Assembly (NCBI GenBank): GCA_032718475.1
Contig: JAUCBJ010005519.1
Span: 1 to 22,500, forward strand
Length of the DNA: 22,500 bases
Source of the DNA: Nemertoderma westbladi
Lineage: Eukaryota; Xenacoelomorpha; Nemertodermatida; Nemertodermatidae
Reading direction: 5' to 3'
The position numbers were made by a program, and so were the translations under genes. The notes below the pieces were generated by a model. That model saw nothing but the letters and a program-made list of their open reading frames with translations, did not search any database and had not been told where the DNA came from. Positions 1 to 8,680 of the stretch are shown here, piece after piece. How positions within the stretch are numbered: the stretch's first letter is position 1; every line of letters starts with the position of its first letter.

Positions 1-281
1 TATTGGGATATATCCAACATCAGATATATGGCATTCAAATTAAAGAACTGTCTCAATAAGTACTCCGATTGATTTACTAGAGTATAATAATTTACCCATC
101 TAAATAAATAAACCAGTTTATATGGCTTCTGTTTGACAAAAAGCCAACATTGTCGTCTATATCTGATCTTTCAAACATAGTTTATATGGCTTCCATCCAG
201 CATTACCATCAAAAAGCCAACCTCTGCCCTCCTGCATCACACATTGACATTGTGGCAGAGCGTAAGACTGGGATGAAAAAT
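1..281. other. AT-rich non-coding stretch with an imperfect direct repeat
   Basis: No convincing coding sequence is seen. Two short blocks recur about 64-73 bases apart: AGTTTATATGGCTTC at 115-129 and 179-193, and CAAAAAGCCAAC at 137-148 and 210-221. This looks like a local duplication that has since diverged. No promoter or RNA signature is recognised. Confidence 0.5.
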
Positions 282-415
282 ATCGTAAATAATGAATGTT
301 GAAAAATATTGAGTGTTAAAAATATCGAGAGTAAAAGTATTGAGTATTGAAAAATATCGAGTGTTGAAAAACATCGAGAGTAAAAATATCGAGTGTGGAA
401 AAATATCGAGAGTTG
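282..415. repeat. AT-rich tandem repeat, block 1 (~31-bp unit)
   Basis: The stretch is built from alternating phrases GTAAAAATATCGAG and TGTTGAAAAATATCGAGA, giving a composite unit of about 31 bases with substitutions. It is open in several frames only because the unit lacks stops; the resulting peptides are low-complexity and are not treated as genes. A second block of the same unit lies at 1007-1125. Immediately downstream (423-447) is the inverted pair GGGATCC / GGATCCC. Confidence 0.8.
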
Positions 416-1006
416 TGACGGGATCCGAGTTGGCAAAGGATCCCGACTGGTGTGTGTGTTTCAAGTCGTATGGAAAATACGCGTCGCCGCGTCTGCTTGG
501 CTACTGAAAGGCCGAAGGCCTGTAAAATAACTGAGTTTATAGTTATTCGTAATGTCAGATATATATAACGCACAATCAGTGATACAATAATTAATAGCAG
601 TAATAATGACGGCGACGGTTAAAAACCGTCTGACTTCTACACTCAATGTAGCCAACTGAAGCACAATTAACAGAGTAACGGTTATATATTACATGGGAGA
701 TTACACATTCCTACCTATGCTTGGCCTACCAGTGAATGCGCAATAATTGATGGAAAGCCACCCTATCATTGGTTGATCTACTCCCCGGCCAATCCCTATT
801 TTCCAACTGGCCCTATGCTAGCTTCCCCTTGAGATGAGCTGATGTGCTATGCTGGCATCTCTCTCTAGCTGGCAGTGTATATTGCCTCGATGCCTTTAGT
901 ATGCAATATTATATTGGTAATATTGCATATCTAATCATGATTCGTAAATCATGCCTTTCCCCATTTTCCACTGGGTGGTGCAGCGAATTGGATCCACTAA
1001 CAAGAG
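416..1006. other. Non-coding spacer between the two AT-repeat blocks
   Basis: About 590 bases without a supportable gene. It begins with the small inverted repeat GGGATCC/GGATCCC near 423-447. The open frames here are short and resemble no family I know. Confidence 0.4.
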
Positions 1007-1125
1007 TAAAAATATCGAGTGTTGAAAAATATCGAGAGTAAAAATAACGAGTGTTGAAAAATATCGGAGTATTGAAAAATATTGATAGTAAAAATATCGA
1101 GTATTGAAAAATATCGAGAGTATAA
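1007..1125. repeat. AT-rich tandem repeat, block 2 (~31-bp unit)
   Basis: The same phrases as at 282-415 recur here (AAAATATCGAGTGTTGAAAA and variants) in the same orientation. One copy reads AAAATAACGAG and one carries an extra G (ATATCGGAG). A GGATCC site lies just upstream at about 990. The shared unit suggests one ancestral array split by later sequence, or two copies of one repeat-containing element. Confidence 0.78.
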
Positions 1126-2030
1126 TATTGCATTTTGCGTGAGCATTTTATTTAGAATTATGGGACAATATTGCAGTACTAAGCATTAATACACCTTGGG
1201 TACCCATTTACCAGATTTATTATACTAGCTAGTTTTTGCTATTTTTTATATAAATATTATAGAAGAAGTGCTAGCTATCAATTTTGATAAATATTTTTTT
1301 CTCTAGAACACATTTTTTTAGCTCTAGATCACATTTTTAATTTTTTTAAATAGCTAGTATTTTCTACTTATTTTTATAAATGTTATAGAACACGTGTAAG
1401 CTACCAATGTTGATAAATATTTTTGTACTTAACTTAACACTCACGAATGTTTATGTATACATATATATTATCTAATATATATATCTGGTCTGAATGTACA
1501 ATCATTTACTGTAAGTATATAGCTTCGGCACTATAAACTGCTTCAAGGGAATAAAGTAATATTTACGTGTCAACCGTTCTGTTATGTTGTGTTGTTGGCG
1601 AGTAAATGTACGTTTGAGTTATATATATTACAGGTAGGATACTATGTTGGACCTAGTGCGTGGTAAGCGCACAGTTCACTCGTACTGGACGCATCATAGT
1701 ATGGATAGATTATAGTTACTAGTTGGGGAATAATATTGCAGTACTATGGGCGCACACACTCGCACTAAATGAACCGAATCTATTACAGACAGGGCACAGT
1801 CAGCACTAACCGTGTGGAAATCAAGTTGGTGTGATCTCTGGTCATGTATATTCATCAACAAGGTAAAGCAATAATAATAAGTCAGAATCTACTGCTGTAT
1901 ACACAGTACTGCTGTATACTGCTATATCAAGCAAATACTGAATTTGTATACTGAAATACTGTTTTCTGGCACTACCTGACTCTGTGACTACTTACTGTAA
2001 AGTAGCCATACTGCCATATGCCATACCGGT
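1126..2030. other. AT-rich non-coding stretch upstream of the retrotransposon
   Basis: No gene recognised. It holds poly-A/T-rich sequence with repeated CTAGCTA-like words (about 1220-1345) and TACTGTATACAGCAGTA-like words (about 1890-1925). Part of it may be the 5' untranslated region of the retrotransposon whose ORF1 begins at about 2031, but no element boundary can be placed by eye. Confidence 0.4.
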
Positions 2031-3223
2031 ATGGCTGATGATGATCCTGATGAGATTCTCGTGGCCAATGATATTTTAAATTACACATATACTATGTGGG
2101 TGTCTGGTATGCCGGTCACTGAGATAGGTGGACAGGTAGCCGGGTGGCCTAAGTTTACTAAAGCGATATACGGTCGTCAAAGGAAAAGCTTCATAGCTTT
2201 GTATCTGGAAATAGGGATGCACCTAAGTTGGTGCATCGGAAAGAGGCTACTAACCAGTTTTAGGATAATAGTATAAATGACATCATTACGCTGTTCGAGT
2301 ATCGTGGGTTCCAGGAATGTTCACTGAAACCGGTCTTTGTAACCAAGGACCATCGAGGTCTTCCACCACATTCGTTGAATGCCGTTGACATGGTATCATT
2401 GATGAGACAGGTGTCGGACCTGCAGGGGCGTCTTGCGTGTCTGGAACGGGATGCTGTGCGGAAGTCTGATCTGAATCTGGGTTCCAGTCATGGTCAGGCG
2501 GCGGCAGGTCTAACGGTATGCGGACAGGGAGAGGCTATGCAGCCTGCACAGCGAGTGAATATCGCTGGCTCTATTGGGACTATGGGCCAAGGGTCTACTG
2601 GTCAACCCGCTTCACCGGCAGTGCCCGTTTCCAGTCAGCAGGGTCAACCACCTGCTCATAGATCATTCAGGGATGTGGCAGCAGAAGATGGTGACACTGG
2701 TGGCTGGTCAGAGCCTGTGTCATATCGGCGTCAACAACCGGCCAACGTTGGCGGTGGAAGGGCAGGTTCTCAAGGCACTCGAGGAGCGGCCACATGGCGA
2801 TGACCCCCACGTAAGGTGGTTAAAGGGTCGGCGACTGGTGGATTTGCAATGGCAGAGAATCCTTGTAAACTATATTTATCAAACTGCGGTATAAGCGTAA
2901 CTGCGGACGAAGTTACATCTTACATTAAGTCCAAGACCAATATTGACACGACGGTTAAGCTGTTGGAACGTGCAGTGGTGGGTTCCTCTGTGCGTCCACC
3001 GCCATCAGCTGATTTCAGATCATTCCTCATAATTGCGGCATGGTCCAAGTCGGAGAAGCTATTGGAGGGGGACATCTGGCCGATGGGTGCAAGCATTAGA
3101 CCATACTTTGCTCCGCGCAAGGATGGCTACTGGAACTCAGACTCTGCTACAGCAGTGGGGGAAGGGAACGCCATCAACTCCACGCAGCACATAGAGCAGA
3201 CGGACCAGTCGACTGTTGGCTAA
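2031..3223 (+). pseudogene. LINE ORF1 protein relic (frameshift plus two stops)
   Basis: ORF1 proteins of these elements bind RNA and act as chaperones in the retrotransposition particle. The first 60 codons (ATG at 2031) run in one frame; near 2210 the reading continues in another frame that then stays open to 3223 except for TAG at 2261-2263 and TGA at 2801-2803. Between the stops the N-terminal layout is typical of invertebrate CR1-like ORF1: a hydrophobic helix region, a segment with FVTKDHRGLPPHSLN, then the heptad-like MVSLMRQVSDLQGRLACLE at about 2390, a probable short coiled coil. A Gln/Gly/Ser-rich linker follows, then a C-terminal domain (2849-3130) with CKLYLSNCG at its start and FRSFLII...WPMGASIRPYF near its end, resembling the RRM-like/C-terminal part of LINE ORF1. 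No zinc knuckle was seen. Not expected to be functional. Confidence 0.75.
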
Positions 3224-3383
3224 GTATATATCCTATTATGTATGTATGTATGTATACATTATTATGTACCGGTACCAAACCAATATATACATATATATTG
3301 TTTTTTTTAAATTATTTTTACAATAAATGATTTTTTTTTTGATTTTTTTAAATATTATATTGTGATAAATATTTTTATAAACA
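3224..3383. other. Spacer between LINE ORF1 and ORF2
   Basis: An AT-rich inter-ORF spacer with a TATG/TATA microsatellite (about 3230-3300) and long T runs (about 3300-3350). ORF2's ATG at 3384 is the first in-frame start that keeps the endonuclease N-terminal strand. Confidence 0.5.
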
Positions 3384-4343
3384 ATGGCTACTACACAAAG
3401 TTTAAAGTTAATATCCTATAATTGTAATTCTATACGTGGGTCTTCCCTGCCTATAGTTAAACATCTTTGTCAATCAGAATCAGTAGATATTATTGGTTTA
3501 CAGGAAGTTATGTTACCGAAACAAGAACTCAATTTTCTGACAACAATACACGATGACTATTATGTGTATGGTGTCTCTCCGGTAGATCTGGAAGTTGGTG
3601 TGCTAACTGGGAGGCTTAGCTTTCTTATGGCGTAAATCGTTGGGAAATAATTTTGAGATACTAAAGGAAATATCTAATAATAGGCTGTTAGTAGCTGTTA
3701 TTCGCACACCAGCTTCTGACCCTGATATATATATATATTTAATGTGTATTTGCCATACGAATCCTCTGATAATGAGGAAGAGTTTCTAGACTGTTTAGGG
3801 GAATTATCAACACTGATTGACAGTTTGGATAGCCCGTTAATTGCAGTAATGGGAGATTTTAATGCTGACCCGAGTAAACGTAAATTTGGTGCATATTTAC
3901 AATCATTTGTGACAGAAATAGGTTTAACTTGGACAGATCGTGAGCGGTTACAAAGCGACACTTTTACTTACATCAGTGCCGCACATCATACCACATCATG
4001 GGTAGACCACATTATTTGTACTGGGTCACTTGATTCACGTATATTTACCATGGCTACTATGCCTTCTTTGGTGTGCTATGACCACATGCCGATTTTGTTT
4101 ATTTTCTCATTAATGTCAAATTTATATAACACTGAAGGTTATTTCGGCAGTACTAACTCCGATAGTGTATACGGTACTAGTAATAACTCTACTAATGACT
4201 GTACCGGTATTAACCTGGATTGGCAAAATGCATCCCCTGCAAATAGGGATAGTTATAAAAGCCAATTGGCCAGAGAGTTGGGTAAAATGCTATATTTAAT
4301 ACGCGACATTGAATATGAATATGAACATTATTTAATATATTAA
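3384..4343 (+). pseudogene. LINE ORF2 N-terminus: APE-type endonuclease relic (two frameshifts)
   Basis: This domain nicks target DNA to start target-primed reverse transcription. From ATG 3384 the sequence shows LISYNCNSIRGS (Asn15) and VDIIGLQEV (Glu41), the first two metal/active-site motifs of the exonuclease-endonuclease-phosphatase fold. A first frameshift near 3612 loses a few bases in the expected GR-PYGG turn; the next frame carries LAFLWRKSLG and LLVAVIRTPASDPDIY. A second shift lies in the TA microsatellite at about 3727-3740, after which NVYLPYES, GDFNAD, TFTY, SWVDHI and the terminal YDHMP follow in one frame. All catalytic motif positions survive, so decay is mainly by indels. 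The tail to 4290 (LDWQNASPANRDSYK) matches the linker before RT; RT itself is absent. Confidence 0.85.
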
Positions 4344-4608
4344 ATTCTAGAATGTACATTAATCCGAATTTTATAAATAACCATCTGTGCATGATTGTAC
4401 TGTAATTTAGTAGGCATGATTTTAAAATCATTCCCGGAAAATTTATTAATAAACACTATACCATTCATGTAGGAATATATATATAATCATAATTATGTTA
4501 TGGTTTGGATTATAATTTATAGCTAACATATTGTAAAATATTTTTAAAAAATCGTAAAATACTAGCTAGCAGTAAAAAACTTTATTACTACTATTAATTA
4601 TTACTTAC
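4344..4608. other. AT-rich non-coding stretch
   Basis: No gene recognised. The left end probably contains the breakpoint at which the upstream LINE lost its reverse transcriptase. The right end is the start of the putative intron of the minus-strand Myb/SANT-like gene (donor GTAAGT at 4608-4603, minus strand). Confidence 0.4.
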
Positions 4609-5058
4609 ATCTGAAACAAGTGATGTGCCTAATAGAAAGGGATCCGTTTCGCGATTCTCCTGATATGTGTGGGAAACGAGGTTTTCGTAAGAACCAGCAA
4701 CTCCAATAGCTATCTCCGACAGTAAAATCTCTTCTATTACAAATTTCGCCCGCATGGAGATGGTCGCAGTGGTCCACCTCCCCGAGTGCCTCTACACGCA
4801 GACTTCCGCTTTTTGTCTAAGCAGCACATATCGTTAAAATAATTTTGGACATCACTCCATGATCTGTCAACAGAGTCCGATTGGCAGTTCAGCCATATAG
4901 CTATCTCATGCCATTTGGCATTCTTTTTTGCATTTATGTCTATCGACTGTGCCTCATTTTGAAAAATTATTTTACTCTCATTGTATTTTTATAACATTGC
5001 GTTCTTCATTGGTCAAGTTCAATTTGCGCTGATGCTTCTCTTTAGGTCCATCAGCCAT
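4609..5058 (-). pseudogene. Myb/SANT-like (zeste-type) DNA-binding protein relic
   Basis: The minus-strand ATG at 5058 opens MADGPKEKHQRKLNLTNEER, a basic start followed by the first helix of a zeste-type Myb/SANT domain. A one-base frameshift lies near 4980-4990; the next frame continues IIFQNEAQSIDINAKKNAKW, then HEIAIWLNC and RSWSDVQNYFNDMCCLDKKR. The spaced Trp residues and the basic stretch after the last helix fit three-helix DNA-binding domains such as Pfam Myb_DNA-bind_5. A Gly-rich RGTRGGGPLRP linker follows, as is usual in this family, then a second frameshift near 4750 and an acidic/hydrophobic helix (FVIEEILLSEIAIGVAGSYE). The reading ends at a good splice donor, so this is probably exon 1. 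Such proteins occur both as host genes and as partners of Harbinger transposases; no transposase or inverted ends were found beside it. Confidence 0.68.
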
Positions 5059-5463
5059 TGTTATGATGATGTTGTGTACTGGTACAGTATAAATGGTTAT
5101 TTAAATTTCACTGATTCTGTTCAAAATGCTTTAATTTTGTAATTTGTGTACAAAGAATCTGTCGCTTAAGTGAGGCAACTATGTTGTGTGTGCTGTACAA
5201 ACAACAAGCTTTCAGATGTCTAATACTGTACAGTAGTTTCACTATAAGCATCAACACATCATAAACATATGGATACAACGTATGATACCCAGTATATTAA
5301 CATAAAAAACACATAATAGCACATTAAACCAAAAAAACTATAGCAAACCCGCCACCAGCTGTTTCCACAGTGTATCCAAGCAACATTTAAAATAATATAG
5401 AAATAAACACAAATAAAAGTATTACAGTAGGCCTACCAGTACAGCCATGGCTCCAATGCTGTT
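5059..5463. other. AT-rich non-coding stretch
   Basis: No supportable gene. It contains several short TACTGTACAGTA-like palindromic words. On the minus strand it is upstream of the Myb/SANT-like relic and would include its promoter, but no TATA box or initiator can be assigned. Confidence 0.35.
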
Positions 5464-7110
5464 CTAAATACTGCTTGGCAGCCCAGCACCATCCTCAAAC
5501 CCCTGCCCACTTCTCCACTTCACCCTTGAGCCCTGTAGACAATGGGAGGCCCTGCGAATTATCCCGAACTGGATGCGAGTTTGGACCCAGCCCATCATGG
5601 TGCTGAAAGGTCGCCCCCAGGAACGGTGCAGCCTATCAGCCAAGATACGGAGGAGGTGTTTCGCCTGCGGAGCGAGTATGCCGTCACAGGACGCAACAAA
5701 TGGAGAGAAGTCGCCCCGTCATGCTGTCACTGCTTCCGCTTACAGCCGCTTCTTTTGGTCTTCGGCTGACTCGAGGACAGACATTGGGGTGCGACCCACA
5801 TAGGACCCGGTGTCAAGGTTGATAACCCGAATGTCTATCAACGCCTGGGTCTGTGGGTTTAGCGCACCCTGTATCCCCACGTCGCACCGAAGACATGCGG
5901 CGCCCTCAACTCCCTGCTGCTCGCGGACAACCGGCTCGCAGACTATGTTACGAGGTCCGAAAGCCATAGCCGCGAGGTCTCCAACCACGTCCCGTAGTTC
6001 ATTATGGCACTGTATAACGAGGCCGCCTTTTTTACAATTTAAACCGTGGTTTAAATTGAAGGCGGCCCTGCACCCGTCGCACCAGCTTGGCACCGCCGCC
6101 AGGGGGCAGCCTGTATCGGATCGCCAGCGCTTCCCGGAACTCCAGGGGGGACAAGTCCATCTGGTGGTTGGCTATGGGCAGGGAGGAGATCCACCCACTC
6201 GAAAGGAAGTCCGCGGTACGTTGTACAGTCCGCCGGTGGTCCGGTGGCAGTTCCTCCAGCACAGCTTCCAAGTTGGATTTCTCCCTCACAAACTGCTGCT
6301 CCCGTCCTTCCTTCCTTGCCCACTGTAGACAACCGAGGTGTTGCGCGTTGGAGAACTCGCAGTGTCCCAAAATGGACTCGGCGAGGGATCTGGTTCCCGC
6401 TCGCAATACGGCGTATGAATGTGGGGCCTCGGTTGCGGGATTCCGCAGTCCCATTCCTACCATCCATGGGGAGAGGGCGAACAGACTGCGTTCGTTGGAG
6501 GAGATTGGGCCACCTAAGACGGCCGGCAGGAATCTCTGTACGATTGCCTCCTCCAGTGGCTGGTACTCGTCACCACAATCAGGGGATACCCGCTGTAGGT
6601 AGGCCCACTCCCTCTAGAGGGAGCAGGCCATGGCGGCGAATGTGGCTTGGGGCTGTGACTCCGCCATCTCAGCGAGACGGTCCACCGAGGCTACCCAGGC
6701 AGCAACCTTGGTGCGAACGAAACCCTTCCTTTCAGGGTCTCCACCATGAAATCCCCCGAGGAATCGATTTCCCATCACAATGTTCACGGAATGGCCTGCG
6801 AACACTCCTTCTGCTTCCTCCATGAATTGGGGAGCTACCACGAGGTAGCTTTTGCTGGGTTCAGGGAAGTATCCGAGGGTTGGGCCGAACCGCTGCAATT
6901 CGAGGAACCACTCAAGGATGAGTTGCAGTTTACCAGCCGCAGACGAGTCATTGGTGAACCAATTCTGGAGTACAGGCGGCTTCCGGAGGCGGTGGATGAG
7001 GGGAGGATACCTGAGGAGTACTCCAGCATCGCGAGGGGGTCCCCTTGAGTGGTTCCCTCCTCGCTGAATAGTATCTCCTCTGTCCCGCAGATGGTTAGGC
7101 TGGATACAAT
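5464..7110 (-). pseudogene. Retroelement polyprotein relic: reverse transcriptase plus Cys/His C-terminal domain
   Basis: Reading on the minus strand from about 7110 to the stop at 5464. The first recognisable piece is LTICGTEEILFSEEG directly followed by TTQGDPLAM (RT motif B). A frameshift near 7010 leads to the catalytic loop, which reads NWFTNDSSAAG at about 6960-6930: the first Asp of the usual [FY]xDD is Asn (codon 6950-6952), so RT would be dead. LGYFPEPSKSYLVV and FVRTKVAAWV follow. A TAG sits where the family has Gln (about 6614-6616). The connection domain ends SSLPIANHQMDLSPLEFREA, then a frameshift near 6096-6102 in a GGCGGCGG run, then the zinc-binding-like CDGC...HGLNCKKGG and HNELRD. 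Further down come LIDIRVIN, TAA and TGA stops near 5725-5745, and MGWVQTRIQFGIIRR with SRVKWRSGQGFEDGAGLP at the C-terminus. The CxxC...H...C plus HNxxRD plus Asp-rich strand is reminiscent of zinc-knuckle/restriction-like endonuclease tails of some non-LTR elements, by inference. The 5' end is truncated at about 7110. Confidence 0.8.
6021..6067. repeat. Quasi-palindrome inside the retroelement's Cys/His domain
   Basis: The arms GGCCGCCTT + CAATTTAAACC (6021-6045) and GGTTTAAATTG + AAGGCGGCC (6048-6067) are exact reverse complements over 20 bases, interrupted only by a five-base bulge (TTTTA, 6030-6034) and a two-base loop (GT). It lies within codons for the CDGC...CKKGG segment. Confidence 0.85.
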
Positions 7111-7122
7111 GATGTAATTACT

Positions 7123-7257
7123 TGACGTCAATGTGTTGAAAGTGACGTTGTGGCCATGTGTATTTTGGACACGTGTTTGAGCATGTCAAACACGTGTTTG
7201 AGCACATCAAACCATGACGTGCTACAGTTTACGTCAAATGATGTGTTAGGCACGTCA
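7123..7257. promoter_or_regulatory. Cluster of seven ACGT-core motifs (CRE- and E-box-like)
   Basis: In 135 bases there are TGACGTCA (7123-7130), TGACGTTG (7143), CACGTG (7170-7175 and 7191-7196), TGACGTG (7215), TTACGTCA (7229-7236) and CACGTCA (7251). The two CACGTG copies belong to a 21-bp direct repeat (7169-7189, 7190-7210). Such cores bind bZIP or bHLH factors in animals. No intact gene starts next to it; it lies just upstream, on the minus strand, of the truncated retroelement. A regulatory role is only a possibility. Confidence 0.35.
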
Positions 7258-7508
7258 TGAGCACTCATTATAGGCCACTTTTCGAAATGTTTAATCCACG
7301 TTCGGTACCGGTACCAGTTATTGCTGGTTTTGGCAGAACCGGTACTGGCCCAGTAGGCCTAGCAATACAATTATCGGGAAATACCGTGTAACCCACCTCG
7401 GGTATTGCCAGCTAGCGAATAATAAAATCGAATATATATCAAACTGAAGTTATATGTTATCCTAGAGCGATTTCAAAAAAGTTTCAGTCACTTTCAACAG
7501 CTATGCAT
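7258..7508. other. Non-coding stretch
   Basis: No gene recognised. It contains paired CGGTACCGGTACC and AACCGGTACTGG words (about 7301-7345) and a GTAGGCCTAG word, both frequent in this genome. Confidence 0.35.
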
Positions 7509-7926
7509 TTACGTTTTCTGAATCATGCTGTGCTGGGCCATGTTTAGCCAATGTTTGATGCAATTGTGAACGATTTTCACACCGATACAACATTCCTCCT
7601 AATACAGAGGAGATGACAAAACAGATTCAGTTACCAGTTGAGCAAATAAAGTTTCTTTAATTGCAGTTTTCTGAACACCTCCATTGTTTTTTTTTTCGAT
7701 CAAATCCACACCAGCTACGTTTTGAAGCAAGTTCTTCCGTGATTGTCCCCTTTAGAATAGCAGCAGCGGATCCAGTGAAAGTTGAGCCACCAACTAGTTT
7801 CAGTCGATTCATCGTGGCTTTATAAGAAGAATCATTGAGGAGTTTCTTCTTCAAATCCTCCTCGAGTTTAGCAACAGTGGCAACTGGTAGATGTATATAT
7901 TCATTAATATTATTATCAGGAAGCAT
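7509..7926 (-). pseudogene. DUF4806-type domain relic
   Basis: From ATG 7926 (minus) the protein runs 89 codons: IHLPVATVAKLEEDLKKKLL followed by NDSSYKATMNRLKLVGG, a run of small residues, AAILKGTITEELASKRSWCG and FDRKKKQ. The order hydrophobic/LP start, LEExL, YK, LxxxGG, ILxxxxTxEL, SWxG matches DUF4806, a domain of unknown function common in invertebrate proteins. A frameshift near 7670 moves the reading to KTAIKETLFAQLVTESVLSS, a TAG near 7600, then HNCIKHWLNMAQH, which fits the usual helical C-terminal extension ending in a WLN motif; the frame closes at 7509. The start is probably internal to an exon rather than the true start. It may be a host gene relic or a retrocopy; function unknown. 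Confidence 0.65.
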
Positions 7927-8002
7927 GACTGATGCTGTATTTATGAGGTTACTAAGCAGATTACTGTGAAACTATGGGGTATTTATGTATTTATAGTATT
8001 TA

Positions 8003-8317
8003 TTGATAGTAACAATGTGTTGGCAAGCTGTGTCTTTCAAGATGTTTGTTATTATACATTTATTGGAAGCAAGGGATCTAGGGGTCTTAACCTCGAATGA
8101 TAAGTTTATTTTACCGAAAATAACTTAGTGTATAAAATTAGGAATCGCGTAATTTTCTTATTGAAATAAATATCTCATATCTCTCCAAATCATGTACGCG
8201 TTTCGACCTTACTGGGTCTCTTCAGCGTGGTGTCGGATTCGAACCTGGGACCTCGAGGTGAAAGCCGAGACAACAACCACTAGGCCACACTGCTTACCAA
8301 CTCATTGTTACTATCAA
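8003..8317. repeat. 26-bp inverted repeats flanking SINE copy A
   Basis: The left arm 8003-8028 (TTGATAGTAACAATGTGTTG and six more bases) and the right arm 8292-8317 are reverse complements at 24 of 26 positions. The arms bracket SINE copy A almost exactly, the right arm overlapping its first few bases. SINE copy B lacks them. They could be the terminal repeats of a small MITE into which the SINE inserted. Confidence 0.7.
8053..8294 (-). mobile_element. tRNA-derived SINE, copy A
   Basis: A Pol III-transcribed, non-autonomous retroposon. On the minus strand the head carries an A box TGGCCTAGTGG (8287-8277) and a perfect B box GGTTCGAATCC (8245-8235), spaced as in a tRNA. Next comes a central segment GAAGAGACCCAGTAAGGTCG and an AT-rich tail ending near AATGTATA at 8053. 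Copy B at 8379-8620 matches along its whole length, which defines the ends. A central conserved block of this kind recalls the shared domains of SINE superfamilies, but I cannot name the family. Confidence 0.85.
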
Positions 8318-8378
8318 CAATAAAAACCAGGGGCTAATAAAATGGCAGCTGGCTTTGAAAGTAATACTCCATATATCA

Positions 8379-8620
8379 AGACCTTGTGGCGTAGTGGTTG
8401 TTTTCTCGGGTTCCACCTCAAGGTCCCAGGTTCACATCCGAAACCACGCAGAAGAGACCCAGTAAGGTCGAAACGCGTACGTGGTTTGGAGAGATATGAG
8501 ATATTAATATCAATAAAAAATTACGCGATTCCTAATTTTATACACTAAGTTATTTTCGGTAAAATAAACTTATCATTTGAGGTTAAGACCCCTCGATCCC
8601 TTGCTTCCTATAAATGTATA
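8379..8620 (+). mobile_element. tRNA-derived SINE, copy B (inverted relative to copy A)
   Basis: Same unit as copy A on the opposite strand: A box TGGCGTAGTGG (8387-8397), B box GGTTCACATCC (8429-8439, one or two departures from consensus), the central GAGACCCAGTAAGGTCGAAA block and the AT-rich tail with ACTTATCATTTGAGGTTAAG. Heads face each other with about 85 bases between them, so read-through RNA could fold into a long hairpin of about 240 base pairs. Confidence 0.85.
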
Positions 8621-8680
8621 TAGTATTTATGGTATTTAGTTTATCCATTAATATTTCATATGGCACTGTCCTACAGTATA

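Larger units (their letters stand above)
2031..4343 (+). mobile_element. Non-LTR retrotransposon, 5' part only (ORF1 + APE endonuclease, no RT)
   Basis: Two decayed reading frames sit in the order typical of CR1/Jockey-group LINEs: a nucleic-acid-binding ORF1 relic (2031-3223), an AT-rich spacer of about 160 bases with a TATG microsatellite, then an apurinic-type endonuclease (3384 to about 4110) followed by the linker that normally leads into reverse transcriptase. Recognisable protein stops near 4290 and no reverse transcriptase follows. LINE copies are usually truncated at the 5' end, so this copy, which keeps the 5' part and lacks the 3' part, was probably cut by a later deletion or rearrangement. 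Clade assignment is inference from overall organisation. Confidence 0.8.

Noticed and set aside
209-573. Minus-strand open frames rich in Phe, Ser and Ile
   Set aside because: They are translations of the AT-rich 31-bp repeat and have no domain character.
2031-2276. Independent small host gene
   Set aside because: It joins, after one frameshift, to the LINE ORF1 frame, whose N-terminal layout it completes.
5542-6825. Several plus-strand open frames over the retroelement
   Set aside because: GC-rich shadows of the minus-strand reverse transcriptase relic. Their proteins are low-quality (Arg/Pro/Ser-rich) and match nothing.
8235-8439. Functional tRNA genes
   Set aside because: A and B boxes are present, but the sequences lack pairing acceptor stems and continue into a shared non-tRNA body, so they are SINE heads.
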